A stretch of DNA of 64,000 nucleotides from Streptomyces abyssomicinicus (GCF_008974245.1 NZ_BBZI01000013.1:186001-250000), one strand, 5' to 3'. Numbered from the stretch's first letter, positions 39,601 through 49,062 are shown. The notes: generated from the sequence alone by a model not told the origin. A program made the numbers and translations.

Positions 39601-41970
39601 TCAGTCGCGCAGCAGGTCCGGCACGCCCTCGGCGGACGGCTCGTCCCGCTCCCCGGAGACCACGGTGAGCTGCTGCGTCGCCCGGGTGAGGGCCACGTAC
39701 AGCACCCGCAGCCCGGCCGGGGACTCGTCGGCGATCTCGGCCGGGGAGACCACCACCGTGGCGTCGTACTCCAGGCCCTTGGCCTCCAGGCTGCCCAGGG
39801 CGACCACCCGGTCGCCCAGCCCGTCGAGCCAACGGGCCGCCTCCTCGCGGCGGTTCATGGCGACGACGACGCCCACCGTGCCGTCGACCAGACCCAGCAG
39901 CCGTTCCGCCTCGGCCCGGACGGTGGCGCCCATCCCGCCCTCGGCGACCGCGAACCGCGGCTCGACGCCGGTGGAGCGCACCGCGGTGGGCGCCTGCGCG
40001 CCCGGCATGGCCAGCGCCAGCACCCTGGCGGCCAGGTCGGCGATCTCCGAGGGGTTGCGGTAGTTGACGGTGAGGGTGAACCGCCGGCGGGGCCGGCTGC
40101 CCAGCGCCTCGTCGCGGGCCTGCGCGGCCTCGTCGGGGTCGGACCACGAGGACTGCGCCGGGTCGCCGACCACGGTCCAGGTGGCGTGCCGGCCGCGCCG
40201 CCCCACCATCCGCCACTGCAGCGGTGTCAGGTCCTGCGCCTCGTCGACGATGACGTGGGCGTACTCGACCCGCTCCTGCGCCAGCCGCTCCGCGCGCTCT
40301 CGCTGCGACTCCTCGCGGACCGGCATCAGCTCCTCGAGGCCGGTGAGCTGGTCCAGCGGGTCCAGCTCGCGCTTGCGGCGGGGGCGCACGGGCGTGCCGA
40401 GCACGGCCTCCAGCTCGTCGAGGAGGGCGATGTCGTGGACGGTGAGCCCGTCGCGGCGCAGCGACCGGGCCACCTTGCGGACCTCGCCCGGGTTGAGGAC
40501 GCGGCGCGCCCAGCGGCCCAGCCGCCGCTCGTCGGCCATCACCCGGAGCACGGCGCGCGGGGCGAGCTCGGGCCACCAGGCGTCGAGGAACTCGATGAAC
40601 GGGTCCTCGGTGGTGACGTCCTCGTCGAAGGAGGAGCGCAGCTCGGCGGCGAGCTCGGGGTCGGTGTGCCGGGAGCCCGCGCCGGACTTCTGCCACAGGG
40701 CGTCCAGGAGCAGCTTGCGGGCGCGGGGGCGCAGCAGGTTGACCGGGGCGGTGCCGCCGAGGGCGGTGCGGCGGACCTGCTCCAGCTCGTCGGCCTCCAG
40801 CTCCAGGCGGCGGCCGAAGGCGACCACCCGCAGCCGCTCGGGGGCCGGAGCGTCGCCGCGTCCGCCGGGGCCGAGCTCCAGGGCGCCCCGGGCGGCCTTC
40901 CGCAGCACCTTGAGCATCCGGTAGGAGCCCTTGACGCGGGCGGTGGCCGGGGAGTCGTGCAGCGTGGCCTCGACGCCGTCGACCAGTGAGCCGATGGCGC
41001 GGATGGCGACCTGCCCCTCCTCGCCCAGCGAGGGCAGCACGCCCTCGGTGTAGGCGACCAGCAGGGGCGTGGGGGAGACGATCAGGATGCCGCCCGCGTA
41101 GCGCCGCCGGTCCTGGTAGAGCAGGTAGGCGGCGCGGTGCAGGGCGACGGCGGTCTTGCCGGTGCCGGGGCCGCCCTCGACGTAGGTGACGGACGCGGCG
41201 GGGGCGCGGATCACCTGGTCCTGCTCGGCCTGGATGGAGGAGACGATGTCCCGCATGGTGTGGCCGCGGGCGCGGCCCAGCGCGGCCATCAGCGCGCCGT
41301 CGCCGATGACGGCCAGCTCGCGGCCGTCCAGGTGGGCGGTGAGCCGCGGGCGCATCAGGTCGTCCTCGACGCCGAGCACCTTGCGGTTGCGCGAGCGGAT
41401 GACGCGGCGGCGCACCACGCGGCCCGGGTCGACGGGCGTGGCGCGGTAGAACGGCGCGGCCGCCGGGGCGCGCCAGTCGATGACCAGCGGCGCGTAGTCC
41501 TCGTCGAGGACGCCGATCCGGCCGATGTGCAGGGTCTCGCCGATGTCCGCGGTGTCGTCGTCGCGGATGGCGCCCTCGGCGGGCTCCACGGAGGTGTAGG
41601 CGCCGTCGGGTCCCTTCTTGCCGTCCCTGCCCTCCAGCATGTCGATGCGGCCGAAGAGGAAGTCCTCGTACTCGTTGTTGAGCCGGTTGAGGCGGACGCC
41701 CGCCCGGAAGACCTGCGCGTCGCGTTCGGCGAGCGCGCCGGGCGTGCCGACGTGGCCCTTGCGGGCGGCGTCGCGCATCAGGAACTCCGCCTCGGAGATC
41801 TTCTCCTCGAGGCGGACGTACACCCGGTCGAGATGTTCCTGCTCGAGGGCGATCTCGCGTTCTCTGGCGGAGTCCCCCGCCGCGTCGCCGTCCGTCCCGC
41901 TAGCCGTGCTGCGGGCCGTGTCGACCGCGGTTCCCTTTTGTGCCTGAGCGGCCACCGGTGTCCCCTTCAT
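39601..41970 (-). CDS. HelD/HelR-type RNA polymerase recycling helicase
   Basis: 789 residues. N-terminal coiled coil (EREIALEQEHLDRVYVRLEEKISEAEF) is the secondary-channel arm of HelD proteins. An extended 1A domain (GRIGVLDEDYAPLVIDWRAPAAAPFYRATP) precedes Walker A GGPGTGKTAVAL (about 265-276). Superfamily I motifs follow: VIVDEAQDLTPLQWRM, GDPAQSSW and YVALTRATQQL. HelD-class motors dislodge RNA polymerase from DNA, and in Streptomyces and mycobacteria some protect against rifampicin. The gene begins right after a perfect 8-bp dyad and 35 bp past nnaR. Confidence 0.9.
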   Translation of the reverse strand: MKGTPVAAQAQKGTAVDTARSTASGTDGDAAGDSAREREIALEQEHLDRVYVRLEEKISEAEFLMRDAARKGHVGTPGALAERDAQVFRAGVRLNRLNNEYEDFLFGRIDMLEGRDGKKGPDGAYTSVEPAEGAIRDDDTADIGETLHIGRIGVLDEDYAPLVIDWRAPAAAPFYRATPVDPGRVVRRRVIRSRNRKVLGVEDDLMRPRLTAHLDGRELAVIGDGALMAALGRARGHTMRDIVSSIQAEQDQVIRAPAASVTYVEGGPGTGKTAVALHRAAYLLYQDRRRYAGGILIVSPTPLLVAYTEGVLPSLGEEGQVAIRAIGSLVDGVEATLHDSPATARVKGSYRMLKVLRKAARGALELGPGGRGDAPAPERLRVVAFGRRLELEADELEQVRRTALGGTAPVNLLRPRARKLLLDALWQKSGAGSRHTDPELAAELRSSFDEDVTTEDPFIEFLDAWWPELAPRAVLRVMADERRLGRWARRVLNPGEVRKVARSLRRDGLTVHDIALLDELEAVLGTPVRPRRKRELDPLDQLTGLEELMPVREESQRERAERLAQERVEYAHVIVDEAQDLTPLQWRMVGRRGRHATWTVVGDPAQSSWSDPDEAAQARDEALGSRPRRRFTLTVNYRNPSEIADLAARVLALAMPGAQAPTAVRSTGVEPRFAVAEGGMGATVRAEAERLLGLVDGTVGVVVAMNRREEAARWLDGLGDRVVALGSLEAKGLEYDATVVVSPAEIADESPAGLRVLYVALTRATQQLTVVSGERDEPSAEGVPDLLRD

Positions 41971-41997
41971 GCGTACTGGCGGCCGTCAACAGTACGC
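41971..41997. promoter_or_regulatory. inverted repeat abutting the HelD-type start codon
   Basis: GCGTACTG and CAGTACGC are perfect reverse complements spaced by 11 bases, ending at the base before the ATG. It occupies the whole intergenic gap to nnaR. It could be an operator, a nnaR terminator or a translation-blocking hairpin that hides the ribosome binding site. Confidence 0.5.
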
Positions 41998-42005
41998 GAC
42001 CTGGG

Positions 42006-43184
42006 TCAATCCGCGTACTTGGTGTCCGCCGCCGGGTCCAGGGCGAGCCGGTAGCCGCGTTTGACGACGGTCTGGATGAGCTTGGGTGCGCCGAGAGCGG
42101 TGCGCAGCCGGGCCATCGCGGTCTCCACCGCGTGCTCGTCGCGGCCCGTGCCGGGCAGCGCGCGCAGCAGGTCGGCGCGGGAGACCACCCAGCCCGGGCG
42201 GCGGGAGAGGGCGCGCAGCAGCGCCATCCCGGCGGGGGGCACGGGGCGCAGCTCGCCGTCGACGAGGACGGCGTGGCCGCGGATCTCCACGGTGTGCCCG
42301 GCGAGCGGCATGGCGTGGGCGCGGGAGGGGAGTTCCTGGCAGATGAGCTGGACCAGGGGGCCGAGACGGAAGCGTTCCGGCTGCACGGTGCGGATCCCGC
42401 GGGAGTGCAGCGGCAGCGCGGTGACCGGGCCGACGCAGGCGACCAGGACGTCCTGGGCGAACGCGTGGAGGAGGGCGTCGAGCTGACCGCGTTCCCCGGC
42501 GCGGGAGAACAGCGAGGCGGCGGCGGGGGCGCTGGTGAAGGTGACGGCGTCGACGGCGCGGGCCAGGACGGCGTCCAGCAGCCGGTCGACGGGGCCGATG
42601 TCCTCCGGCGGCATCCACCGGTAGACCGGCACCCCGACCACCTCGGCGCCGGCCTCGCGCAGCGCCTCCACGAAGCCGGGCAGCGGTTCGCCGTGGAGCT
42701 GGACGGCGACGCGGCGGCCGTCGACGCCCTCGGCCAGCATCCGGTCCAGGACCTCGGCCATCGACTCGGAGGCGGGCGACCACTCCTCGGTGAGCCCGGC
42801 GGCCCGCACCGCGCCCTTGACCTTGGGGCCGCGGGCCAGGATGCGGACACCGCCGAGGACCTCCAGCAGCTCCCCGCCGAGCCCCCAGCCCTCCGCGGCC
42901 TCCACCCAGCCGCGGAAGCCGATGGCGGTGGTGGCGACCACCAGGTCGGGCGCGCGGCCGAGCAGCTCCTTGGTGGCGGCGAGCAGTTCGCCGTCGTCGG
43001 AGAGCGGCACGATCCGCAGGGCGGGGGCGTGCAGGACGGTCGCTCCGCGGCGCTGGAGGAGCGCGCCGAGCTCCTCGGCGCGGCGGGCGGCGGTCACGCC
43101 CACGGTGAAGCCGGCCAGCGGGCCGTGGCCGGCCGCCGGCCGCTGCTGCTCTTCGCCTTCCAGCTGCTGCTCTGCGTCTTCCAT
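42006..43184 (-). CDS. nnaR: NnaR-type regulator: HemD-like domain fused to OmpR winged helix
   Basis: 392 residues. N-terminal about 260 residues resemble uroporphyrinogen-III synthase (FTVGVTAARRAEELGALLQRRGATV, VDAVTFTSAPAAASLF). C-terminal about 100 residues are an OmpR-type winged helix (RPGWVVSRADLLRALPGTGRDEHAVETAMARLRTALG ... TVVKRGYRL). In S. coelicolor NnaR cooperates with GlnR to activate nitrite and nitrate assimilation genes. The neighbouring nitrate transporter gene narK fits this exactly. Whether the HemD part retains enzyme activity is unclear. Upstream lies a 9-bp tandem repeat. Confidence 0.9.
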   Translation of the reverse strand: MEDAEQQLEGEEQQRPAAGHGPLAGFTVGVTAARRAEELGALLQRRGATVLHAPALRIVPLSDDGELLAATKELLGRAPDLVVATTAIGFRGWVEAAEGWGLGGELLEVLGGVRILARGPKVKGAVRAAGLTEEWSPASESMAEVLDRMLAEGVDGRRVAVQLHGEPLPGFVEALREAGAEVVGVPVYRWMPPEDIGPVDRLLDAVLARAVDAVTFTSAPAAASLFSRAGERGQLDALLHAFAQDVLVACVGPVTALPLHSRGIRTVQPERFRLGPLVQLICQELPSRAHAMPLAGHTVEIRGHAVLVDGELRPVPPAGMALLRALSRRPGWVVSRADLLRALPGTGRDEHAVETAMARLRTALGAPKLIQTVVKRGYRLALDPAADTKYAD

Positions 43185-43206
43185 CTGCTCTCGTCCCGCT
43201 CCTGTT

Positions 43207-43240
43207 CCGCTCGTACCGCTCGTCCCGCTCGTACCGTTCC
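43207..43240. repeat. 9-bp tandem repeat in nnaR 5' region
   Basis: Three copies of CCGCTCGT(A/C) at 43207-43215, 43216-43224 and 43225-43233, then a partial CCGTTCC. It lies 23-56 bases upstream of the nnaR ATG, in the narK-nnaR gap. Confidence 0.7.
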
Positions 43241-43335
43241 CGGTTGCCGCGGGGGTGCGGGCACCCCCGCATGCGAACCGAGCCTGTCAACGGCGCGTGA
43301 CAGGAGCGGATCTTCCTGATTTCCGCGTCGTTACG

Positions 43336-44727
43336 TCACACCTCGGCGTAGCTGAGCTGGGGCTTCGCCTCGCCGCCGGTCCCCGTTCCGGCCGCCGGGG
43401 CGGCCGGAACGGCCGGACGGCGAAGGTATACCGCCCAGGTGACCAGGATGCACACCGCGTAGACGGCGAGGAAGGCGAGGAAGGCGCCGGTGCCGGAGCC
43501 GGTGGTCATGAACGACTGGCGGAACGCCAGGTTGATGCCCACGCCGCCGAGTGCGCCGACCGCGCCGATCAGCCCCATGGAGGCGCCGGAGAGCCGCCGC
43601 CCGTAGGCGTCCGCCTCCTCGCCGCGCAGTCCGCGGGCCAGCGCCTTGCGGTGGAAGATGCCCGGGATCATCTTGAACGTCGACCCGTTGCCCAGCCCCG
43701 TCAGCACGAACAGCACGACGAAGGCGCAGGTGAAGGGGGCGAGCTGGCCGGCCGTGCCGGCCAGGACCAGCACCACGGTGGCGGCCGCCATGGCGACGAA
43801 GTTCCACAGGGTGATCCGCGCCCCGCCGAACCGGTCGGCGAGGCGGCCGCCGACGGGGCGGATCAGCGAGCCGAGCAACGGGCCGATGAAGGTGACGCCG
43901 GCCGCCTCCAGCGGGGTCCGGCCGAACTGCGTCTGCAGCACCATGCCGAAGGCGAAGCTGTAGCCGATGAACGAGCCGAAGGTGCCGATGTAGAGGACCG
44001 CCATGATCCAGGTGTGGCGTTCCCTGGCGGCGTCGAGCGCCGCGCCGGTGTCGTTGCGCACCGAGGCGATGTTGTCCATGCGGGCCCAGGAGAGGACGAC
44101 GGCGAGCAGGATCAGCGGGATGTACACGCCCAGCAGCAGCCGGGGGCCGCCGCCCGCGCCGATCACCGCGAGCGCGGCCAGCTGGATCACCGGCACGCCG
44201 ATGTTGCCGCCGCCCGCGTTGAGCCCGAGCGCCCAGCCCTTCTTGCGGAGCGGGAAGAAGGCGTTGATGTTGGTCATGCTGGAGGCGAAGTTGCCGCCGC
44301 CGACGCCGGCCAGCAGGCCGACCAGGAGGAACGTCGAGAAGGACGTCCCCGGCTCCATCACCAGGAAGGCGGCGACGGTGGGCACCAGCAGCAGGCTCGC
44401 GGAGATCACCGTCCAGTTCCGCCCGCCGAACACCGCCACCGCGAAGGTGTACGGCACCCGGACCACGGCGCCGACCAGGGTGACCATCGACGTCAGCAGG
44501 AACTTGTCCGCCGGGGTCAGGCCGTACTCCGGGCCCATGAAGAGGACCAGCACGGACCACAGCGTCCAGACGGAGAACCCGATGTGCTCGGAGAGCACGG
44601 AGAAGAACAGGTTCCGCCGGGCGACCTTCTCGCCCGTCTCCTTCCAGAACGTCTCGTCCTCCGGGTCCCAGTGCTCGATCCAGCGACCGGACCTCTTGCC
44701 CGCGCTCGTGACGGGGGCTGTGCTCAT
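43336..44727 (-). CDS. narK: nitrate/nitrite MFS transporter (NarK family)
   Basis: 463 residues from MSTAPVTSAGKRSGRW with GGAGG ribosome binding site. About 12 membrane spans. The nitrate signatures are clear: GVGGGNFASSMTNINAFFPLRKKGWALGLNAGGGNIG and the second ALGGVGINLAF block. Arg residues near FPLRKKG and VRNDTG fit substrate sites. It exports or exchanges nitrate and nitrite. It precedes nnaR by 151 bp on the same strand, likely a shared regulatory unit. Confidence 0.94.
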   Translation of the reverse strand: MSTAPVTSAGKRSGRWIEHWDPEDETFWKETGEKVARRNLFFSVLSEHIGFSVWTLWSVLVLFMGPEYGLTPADKFLLTSMVTLVGAVVRVPYTFAVAVFGGRNWTVISASLLLVPTVAAFLVMEPGTSFSTFLLVGLLAGVGGGNFASSMTNINAFFPLRKKGWALGLNAGGGNIGVPVIQLAALAVIGAGGGPRLLLGVYIPLILLAVVLSWARMDNIASVRNDTGAALDAARERHTWIMAVLYIGTFGSFIGYSFAFGMVLQTQFGRTPLEAAGVTFIGPLLGSLIRPVGGRLADRFGGARITLWNFVAMAAATVVLVLAGTAGQLAPFTCAFVVLFVLTGLGNGSTFKMIPGIFHRKALARGLRGEEADAYGRRLSGASMGLIGAVGALGGVGINLAFRQSFMTTGSGTGAFLAFLAVYAVCILVTWAVYLRRPAVPAAPAAGTGTGGEAKPQLSYAEV

Positions 44728-44895
44728 GACGCCTCCACGGTGGTTCACCGACTGACGCCACCGACGCTAGGCATCCCGCGTTTCGGCCCCCGGCGCGGCG
44801 CGGTGACCGCGGTGGAACGTTGCACTCACCCGAGGGCGGCTCCCGCTGAGAGGTGCCGGGCGCGGAATCCGGCACCCGCCGTGGCCGGGGGCCGG

Positions 44896-44925
44896 GGTGG
44901 GGCCGCGCGGGTGCGCGGCCCCACC
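44896..44925. terminator. terminator of the matAB-like operon
   Basis: Perfect 13-bp stem GGTGGGGCCGCGC / GCGCGGCCCCACC with loop GGGT, 11 bases past the acyltransferase stop (minus strand). Confidence 0.8.
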
Positions 44926-44935
44926 GCGGCGGGGG

Positions 44936-46132
44936 TCAGGCCGGCCGTCCGGCCACGCGGCGGCGTCTCCTCCCGGTGGGCCAGGGGCGGATCCGGCGGC
45001 CCGCGGCGAGGTCCTCGACCCAGCCGAACGCCAGGACCGCGAGCGCGAGGAGCGGCCAGAGCAGCAGGAACGCGGCCGGCAGCGAGGCCGCCTCGCCGAT
45101 ACCCGCCAGGTCGAGCAGCGGGAAGGTGAGGGCGATCAGCAGGTTGTGCCACAGGTAGACGGTGACCGCCCGGTTGTTGGCCAGGGTGACCAGCCCGTCC
45201 CAGCGCCGCAGCCGCCCCGGCAGCTCCGTCCACACCGGTGCGTACACCAGCAGGATCACCACGAAGCCGAACGACCACAGCCCTTGGGCCAGGGGGACGT
45301 CGTTGAGGTCCCAGCGCTCCTCCCCCTGGTGTCCGGAGGCCCACCACAGCCCGAGGGCCATCAGGGCGGAGGCGCCGGAGACGGTGACGTAGCGGGGGAC
45401 GCGGGCGAGCGTCCCGTCCTGGTGGGCGAAGCCGAGGACCCAGCAGGCGCCGTGGACGCAGAAGTCCTTGACGGCCTCGCCCGTCTCGCCGGGGACCGTC
45501 ACCAGCCCCGTGCCGAACACGGCGGTGAGCGCCAGGGGCGCGAACAGCGTGGGCCAGGCCGCACGCCGGAAGAGCCACAGCAGCAGGGGCGAGGCCACCA
45601 CGAACCAGAGGTAGGCGCGCAGGTACCAGAGCGGTCCGGCGCCGTCCCTCGCCCAGTCGGTGTCCAGCACGCCGGACGGGGAGCCGATCCGCTCCGGGTA
45701 GGGCGGCGCGCCGACCGGGACGAGGTAGTTGAGCGTCCCGGCCACTCCCCACGGCCCTTGCGGCGTCCAGCCGGAGCCGAGGAGCAGCAGCGCCAGCACG
45801 ACCACGGAGAACACCCACAGCGGGGGCAGCAGACGCCGCAGCCGCGAGGCGACCACCTGGCGCGCCGAGCTCCCCGGCCGCCGCATCGACCGCGCGGTCA
45901 GTGAGCCGGCGAGCGCGAACATCACGCCCATGGAGGGGAAGAGCACCGTCAGCCAGGCCCAGCCGAAGACGTGGTAGACCACCACCCGCAGCAGGGCCAG
46001 GGCGCGCAGCAGGTCCAGGTAGCGGTCCCTGCTCCCTCCCGGGGCCAGGTCCCCGGCCCCTCCCGGGGCCGGCGCTCCGCCCTGCCCGGGGACCTCCGCG
46101 GCCGGTGCCGTGCGCGTCGTCTCCGCGCTCAT
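44936..46132 (-). CDS. membrane acyltransferase (Acyltransferase 3 family), MatA-like
   Basis: 398 residues. ATG overlaps the upstream stop (ATGA). After a Gly/Pro/Ala N-tail comes YLDLLRALALLRVVVYHVFGW, the first span and catalytic His region of integral-membrane O-acyltransferases, then about 10 spans with FPSMGVMFALAGSLTARSM. Such enzymes acetylate exported polysaccharides. It is coupled to a deacetylase-glycosyltransferase, matching the matAB pair that makes the adhesive poly-GlcNAc of S. coelicolor pellets. Gene name from synteny memory, so left blank. Confidence 0.85.
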   Translation of the reverse strand: MSAETTRTAPAAEVPGQGGAPAPGGAGDLAPGGSRDRYLDLLRALALLRVVVYHVFGWAWLTVLFPSMGVMFALAGSLTARSMRRPGSSARQVVASRLRRLLPPLWVFSVVVLALLLLGSGWTPQGPWGVAGTLNYLVPVGAPPYPERIGSPSGVLDTDWARDGAGPLWYLRAYLWFVVASPLLLWLFRRAAWPTLFAPLALTAVFGTGLVTVPGETGEAVKDFCVHGACWVLGFAHQDGTLARVPRYVTVSGASALMALGLWWASGHQGEERWDLNDVPLAQGLWSFGFVVILLVYAPVWTELPGRLRRWDGLVTLANNRAVTVYLWHNLLIALTFPLLDLAGIGEAASLPAAFLLLWPLLALAVLAFGWVEDLAAGRRIRPWPTGRRRRRVAGRPA

Positions 46133-48489
46133 GCCGCCGCCCCCCGCGTGCCCGCGCCCGTGCCCGGCGCGGCACCGACCACACCGGTCCTGCGCAGCTT
46201 CTGCCACCGCAGCCGGCCGCCCGTCAGCGCCGTGATCCAGGACTGGAGGAGCACCACGTACATCAGCTGCCGGTAGAGGATCTGCTGGAGCGGCAGCGAG
46301 ATCAGGTGCCGCATGGGCTCCTTGTCGAGCCGGAAGGCGTAGGCGGCGCACACCGCCTGGACGGCGAGCACGCCCAGCCAGGCGCCGACGGTCGCGCCCG
46401 TCGGGCCGAAGACCAGGCCGTAGACCAGGAACACGTCGAAGAGCGGGGCCAGCAGCGGCGCCAGGACCATGAAGAGGGAGACCAGCGGCAGTCCGACGCG
46501 GCCGAACCGCCCCGACGAGCCCTTGTCGAGGACCGCGCCCCGGTGCTTCCAGATGGCCTGCATGGTGCCGTAGGACCACCGGTAGCGCTGCGACCACAGC
46601 TGCTGCACCGACTCGGGCGCCTCGGTCCACGCCCGCGCGTCCTCCGCGTAGACGACCTGCCAGCCGTCGCGGTGGATGGCCATGGTGATGTCGGTGTCCT
46701 CGGCGAGGGTGTCCTCGCTCATCCCGCCGACCCGCTCCAGCGCGGTGCGCCGGAACGCCCCGACCGCACCGGGGATGGTGGGCATGCAGCGCAGCACGTC
46801 GTACATCCGGCGGTCCAGGTTGAACCCCATCACGTACTCGATGTGCTGCCAGGCCCCGATCAGCGAGTCCCGGTTGCCGACCTTGGCGTTGCCGGCCACC
46901 GCCCCGACCCCGGCGTCCGCGAACGGCTGCACCAGTTCCCGCACCGTGGCGGGCTCGAAGACGGTGTCGCCGTCCATCATCACGATGATGTCGTGGCTCG
47001 CGTGGGCGATGCCCCGGTTGAGCGCGGCCGGCTTGCCGGCGTTGGCCTGCCGGACCACCCGGACGTTGGGCAGGCCCATCGCCTCCACGATGTCCGCGGT
47101 GCCGTCGGCGGAGCCGTCGTCGATGACGATCACCTCGATCGGGTGCTCGCTCTCCATCAGCGAACGGACCGTGTTCTCGATGCACTTGGCCTCGTTGTAC
47201 GCCGGGACCAGCACCGTCACCGGCTCGGTGACCGGCCGCGCGCCCCAGCGCCCCTTGCGGCGGCGCACCCGGCGGACGTGGAACGCGGAGAGCGCCAGCA
47301 TCATCACGAACCGTCCGATGACCAGCGCGCCGACCACGACCAGGCCGGTGACGAGCACGGTGGTGACGGACTGGGACGCCTGCACCAGCCACACCCACGC
47401 CTTGCCCTTCCACAGCTCGGCCCCGGTGACGGGGGTGTGGGCGCTCCGCCAGTCCAGGGCCTCGGTGAGGTTCTGGAACGTGTAGCCCCGGCTCCTGAGC
47501 TCGGGCAGCATCCGGTCGAGCGCGGCCACGGTCTGGCTGCGGTCGCCGCCGGAGTCGTGCATCAGGACGATCGCCCCGGCCCCGTGCTCCGGGGTGGCCC
47601 GGCGGACGATCTCGTCGACACCGGGACGCTTCCAGTCCTGGCTGTCGGTGTTGTTGAGGACGGTGAGGTAGCCGCGCTCGCCGAGGTGCCGGGTCACCGG
47701 CCAGCCGTTGTTGTCCATGGCGTCGGCGAACGAGGAGTACGGCGGGCGGAACAGCGAGGTGCGGATGCCGGCGGCGCCGGCCAGGGCGGTCTGGGTCTGG
47801 GAGAGCTCGAAGTCGATGCGCTCGGGGGTCTGGTAGGAGAGGTCGGGGTGGTTGAAGGTGTGCAGCCCGATCTCGTGCCCCTCCGCCACCATGCGCTCCA
47901 CCAGGCCGGGGTGGCGGGAGGCCATGGTCCCGGTGATGAAGAAGACGGCGTGCGCGTCGTGTTTCCTCAGCACGTCGAGGACCTTGGGGGTCCACTCCGG
48001 GTCCGGGCCGTCGTCGAAGGTGAGCACCAGACGCCGGTCCGGCACGCGGAGCGTCTCCGCGCGGCCGCCGCGGGTGTCGATGACGGGGCCGCCGGAGAGG
48101 ATCTCGTCCGGCACCTCGTCGGTGGGCGCGGGCGGGCGGACACGGTGGTCGGCGAGGATCTCGCTGTTCACGTAGCCGCGGAGCATCAGCATCGCCGACA
48201 GGGCGAGGAGGATCAGCGAGGGCAGCAGGTAGCGCAGCGGCAGACGGCGCGGGCGGCGGGCGGGCCTTGCCTTCGCCCTGGGCCCGCCCTTGGGCTTGCT
48301 TCCCGCCTTGGGTTCGGGTCCCGCCTTGGGCTTTGGTCCGTGGGCGCGGCGGGGGCGGGGCTCCTCCGCAGGCGGGCTGACCGTCGGCACCGGGCGGGTG
48401 GGCGGGTCGGCGTCCGCCTCCGCCCGGTGGGATCCCGGACGCGGGACGGGGGCGGTCGGGCCGGCGCGGCGGCCGGGTGGTGTTGCCAT
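46129..48489 (-). CDS. bifunctional polysaccharide deacetylase / GT2 glycosyltransferase, MatB-like
   Basis: 786 residues. N-terminal about 80 residues are Pro/Lys-rich (KPKAGPEPKAG), then a membrane span. NodB deacetylase domain: TFDDGPD (about 157), HTFNHPDLS and RPPYSSF. After another span, a processive family-2 glycosyltransferase: VLVPAYNEAKCIE, DDGSADGT (about 455), MDGDT, EDTD and QRYRW (about 630), plus C-terminal membrane spans. Such a protein polymerises GlcNAc inside and deacetylates outside. In S. coelicolor MatB makes poly-beta-1,6-GlcNAc needed for hyphal aggregation. Coupled to the acyltransferase gene. Confidence 0.92.
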   Translation of the reverse strand: MATPPGRRAGPTAPVPRPGSHRAEADADPPTRPVPTVSPPAEEPRPRRAHGPKPKAGPEPKAGSKPKGGPRAKARPARRPRRLPLRYLLPSLILLALSAMLMLRGYVNSEILADHRVRPPAPTDEVPDEILSGGPVIDTRGGRAETLRVPDRRLVLTFDDGPDPEWTPKVLDVLRKHDAHAVFFITGTMASRHPGLVERMVAEGHEIGLHTFNHPDLSYQTPERIDFELSQTQTALAGAAGIRTSLFRPPYSSFADAMDNNGWPVTRHLGERGYLTVLNNTDSQDWKRPGVDEIVRRATPEHGAGAIVLMHDSGGDRSQTVAALDRMLPELRSRGYTFQNLTEALDWRSAHTPVTGAELWKGKAWVWLVQASQSVTTVLVTGLVVVGALVIGRFVMMLALSAFHVRRVRRRKGRWGARPVTEPVTVLVPAYNEAKCIENTVRSLMESEHPIEVIVIDDGSADGTADIVEAMGLPNVRVVRQANAGKPAALNRGIAHASHDIIVMMDGDTVFEPATVRELVQPFADAGVGAVAGNAKVGNRDSLIGAWQHIEYVMGFNLDRRMYDVLRCMPTIPGAVGAFRRTALERVGGMSEDTLAEDTDITMAIHRDGWQVVYAEDARAWTEAPESVQQLWSQRYRWSYGTMQAIWKHRGAVLDKGSSGRFGRVGLPLVSLFMVLAPLLAPLFDVFLVYGLVFGPTGATVGAWLGVLAVQAVCAAYAFRLDKEPMRHLISLPLQQILYRQLMYVVLLQSWITALTGGRLRWQKLRRTGVVGAAPGTGAGTRGAAA

Positions 48490-49062
48490 GGGATAACGGA
48501 CTTTCTCTCTCTGACGAGACGGAACTCGATGAGACGGAACTCGATGACGGTCGCGGCGCCTCACGTGTGACCGCGCCACGGCGGGCGCGGGCCGGGACCG
48601 GGGACCCTGGACAGCACTGGGCGTCCCCCGGCCCGCCGTCCTCCCGGAGGGCTCGGGTGCCGGGGAGGGGGCCGTTCTCCTGTGCGGGCGTGCGGCGCGA
48701 CGCTCGCCCGGCCCCATCGCCCTCGGCAGCGCGACCGCGCGCAGACGGCACGGGAGTGCCGGCCCGGCCTCTGCCGGTACGGCCCACCTGCCGCGGACGG
48801 CACGGCGCTCTCCCCGCTGCCGCCGCCGGACAGGGCCCACCGGCCCACGCGATGCGGGACGGGGGATGCGGGACGCAAGGGCGGACTCGCCGCCGCCCGG
48901 AACGGCACCGGCGCCCGTGCCCGCGGACGCGGACGGATCGCGGGCCACCGGCGGCGGCCCGGCACCGGGCCCCGGGGTACGCGGAGGTCAGGCCCGCCGC
49001 CGGGCGCGGCACGGCGGCGCCGTGCCCGCCGTGCCCGCCACGTCCGGGGGCCTCACCGTCGC
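48490..49062. other. 573-bp gene-free region upstream of matB-like gene
   Basis: Probably contains the promoter of the two-gene exopolysaccharide operon. A 15-bp perfect tandem repeat (48516-48545) lies 27-56 bases before the ATG. Further out, 48715-48748 is related to the element at 31523-31556. The rest is GC-rich, without a credible gene. Confidence 0.7.
48516..48545. repeat. 15-bp tandem repeat in the matB 5' region
   Basis: GAGACGGAACTCGAT twice without a gap (minus-strand reading ATCGAGTTCCGTCTC). Just outside the presumed ribosome binding site, so it could hold a regulator site or part of the 5' UTR. Confidence 0.75.

Noticed and set aside
44936..49012. A single 1358-codon frame spanning the acyltransferase and the matB region
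   Set aside because: Only the final 398 codons (MatA-like) are real. The upstream part is the wrong frame of the deacetylase-glycosyltransferase gene, with Arg/Pro/Gly-rich nonsense composition.
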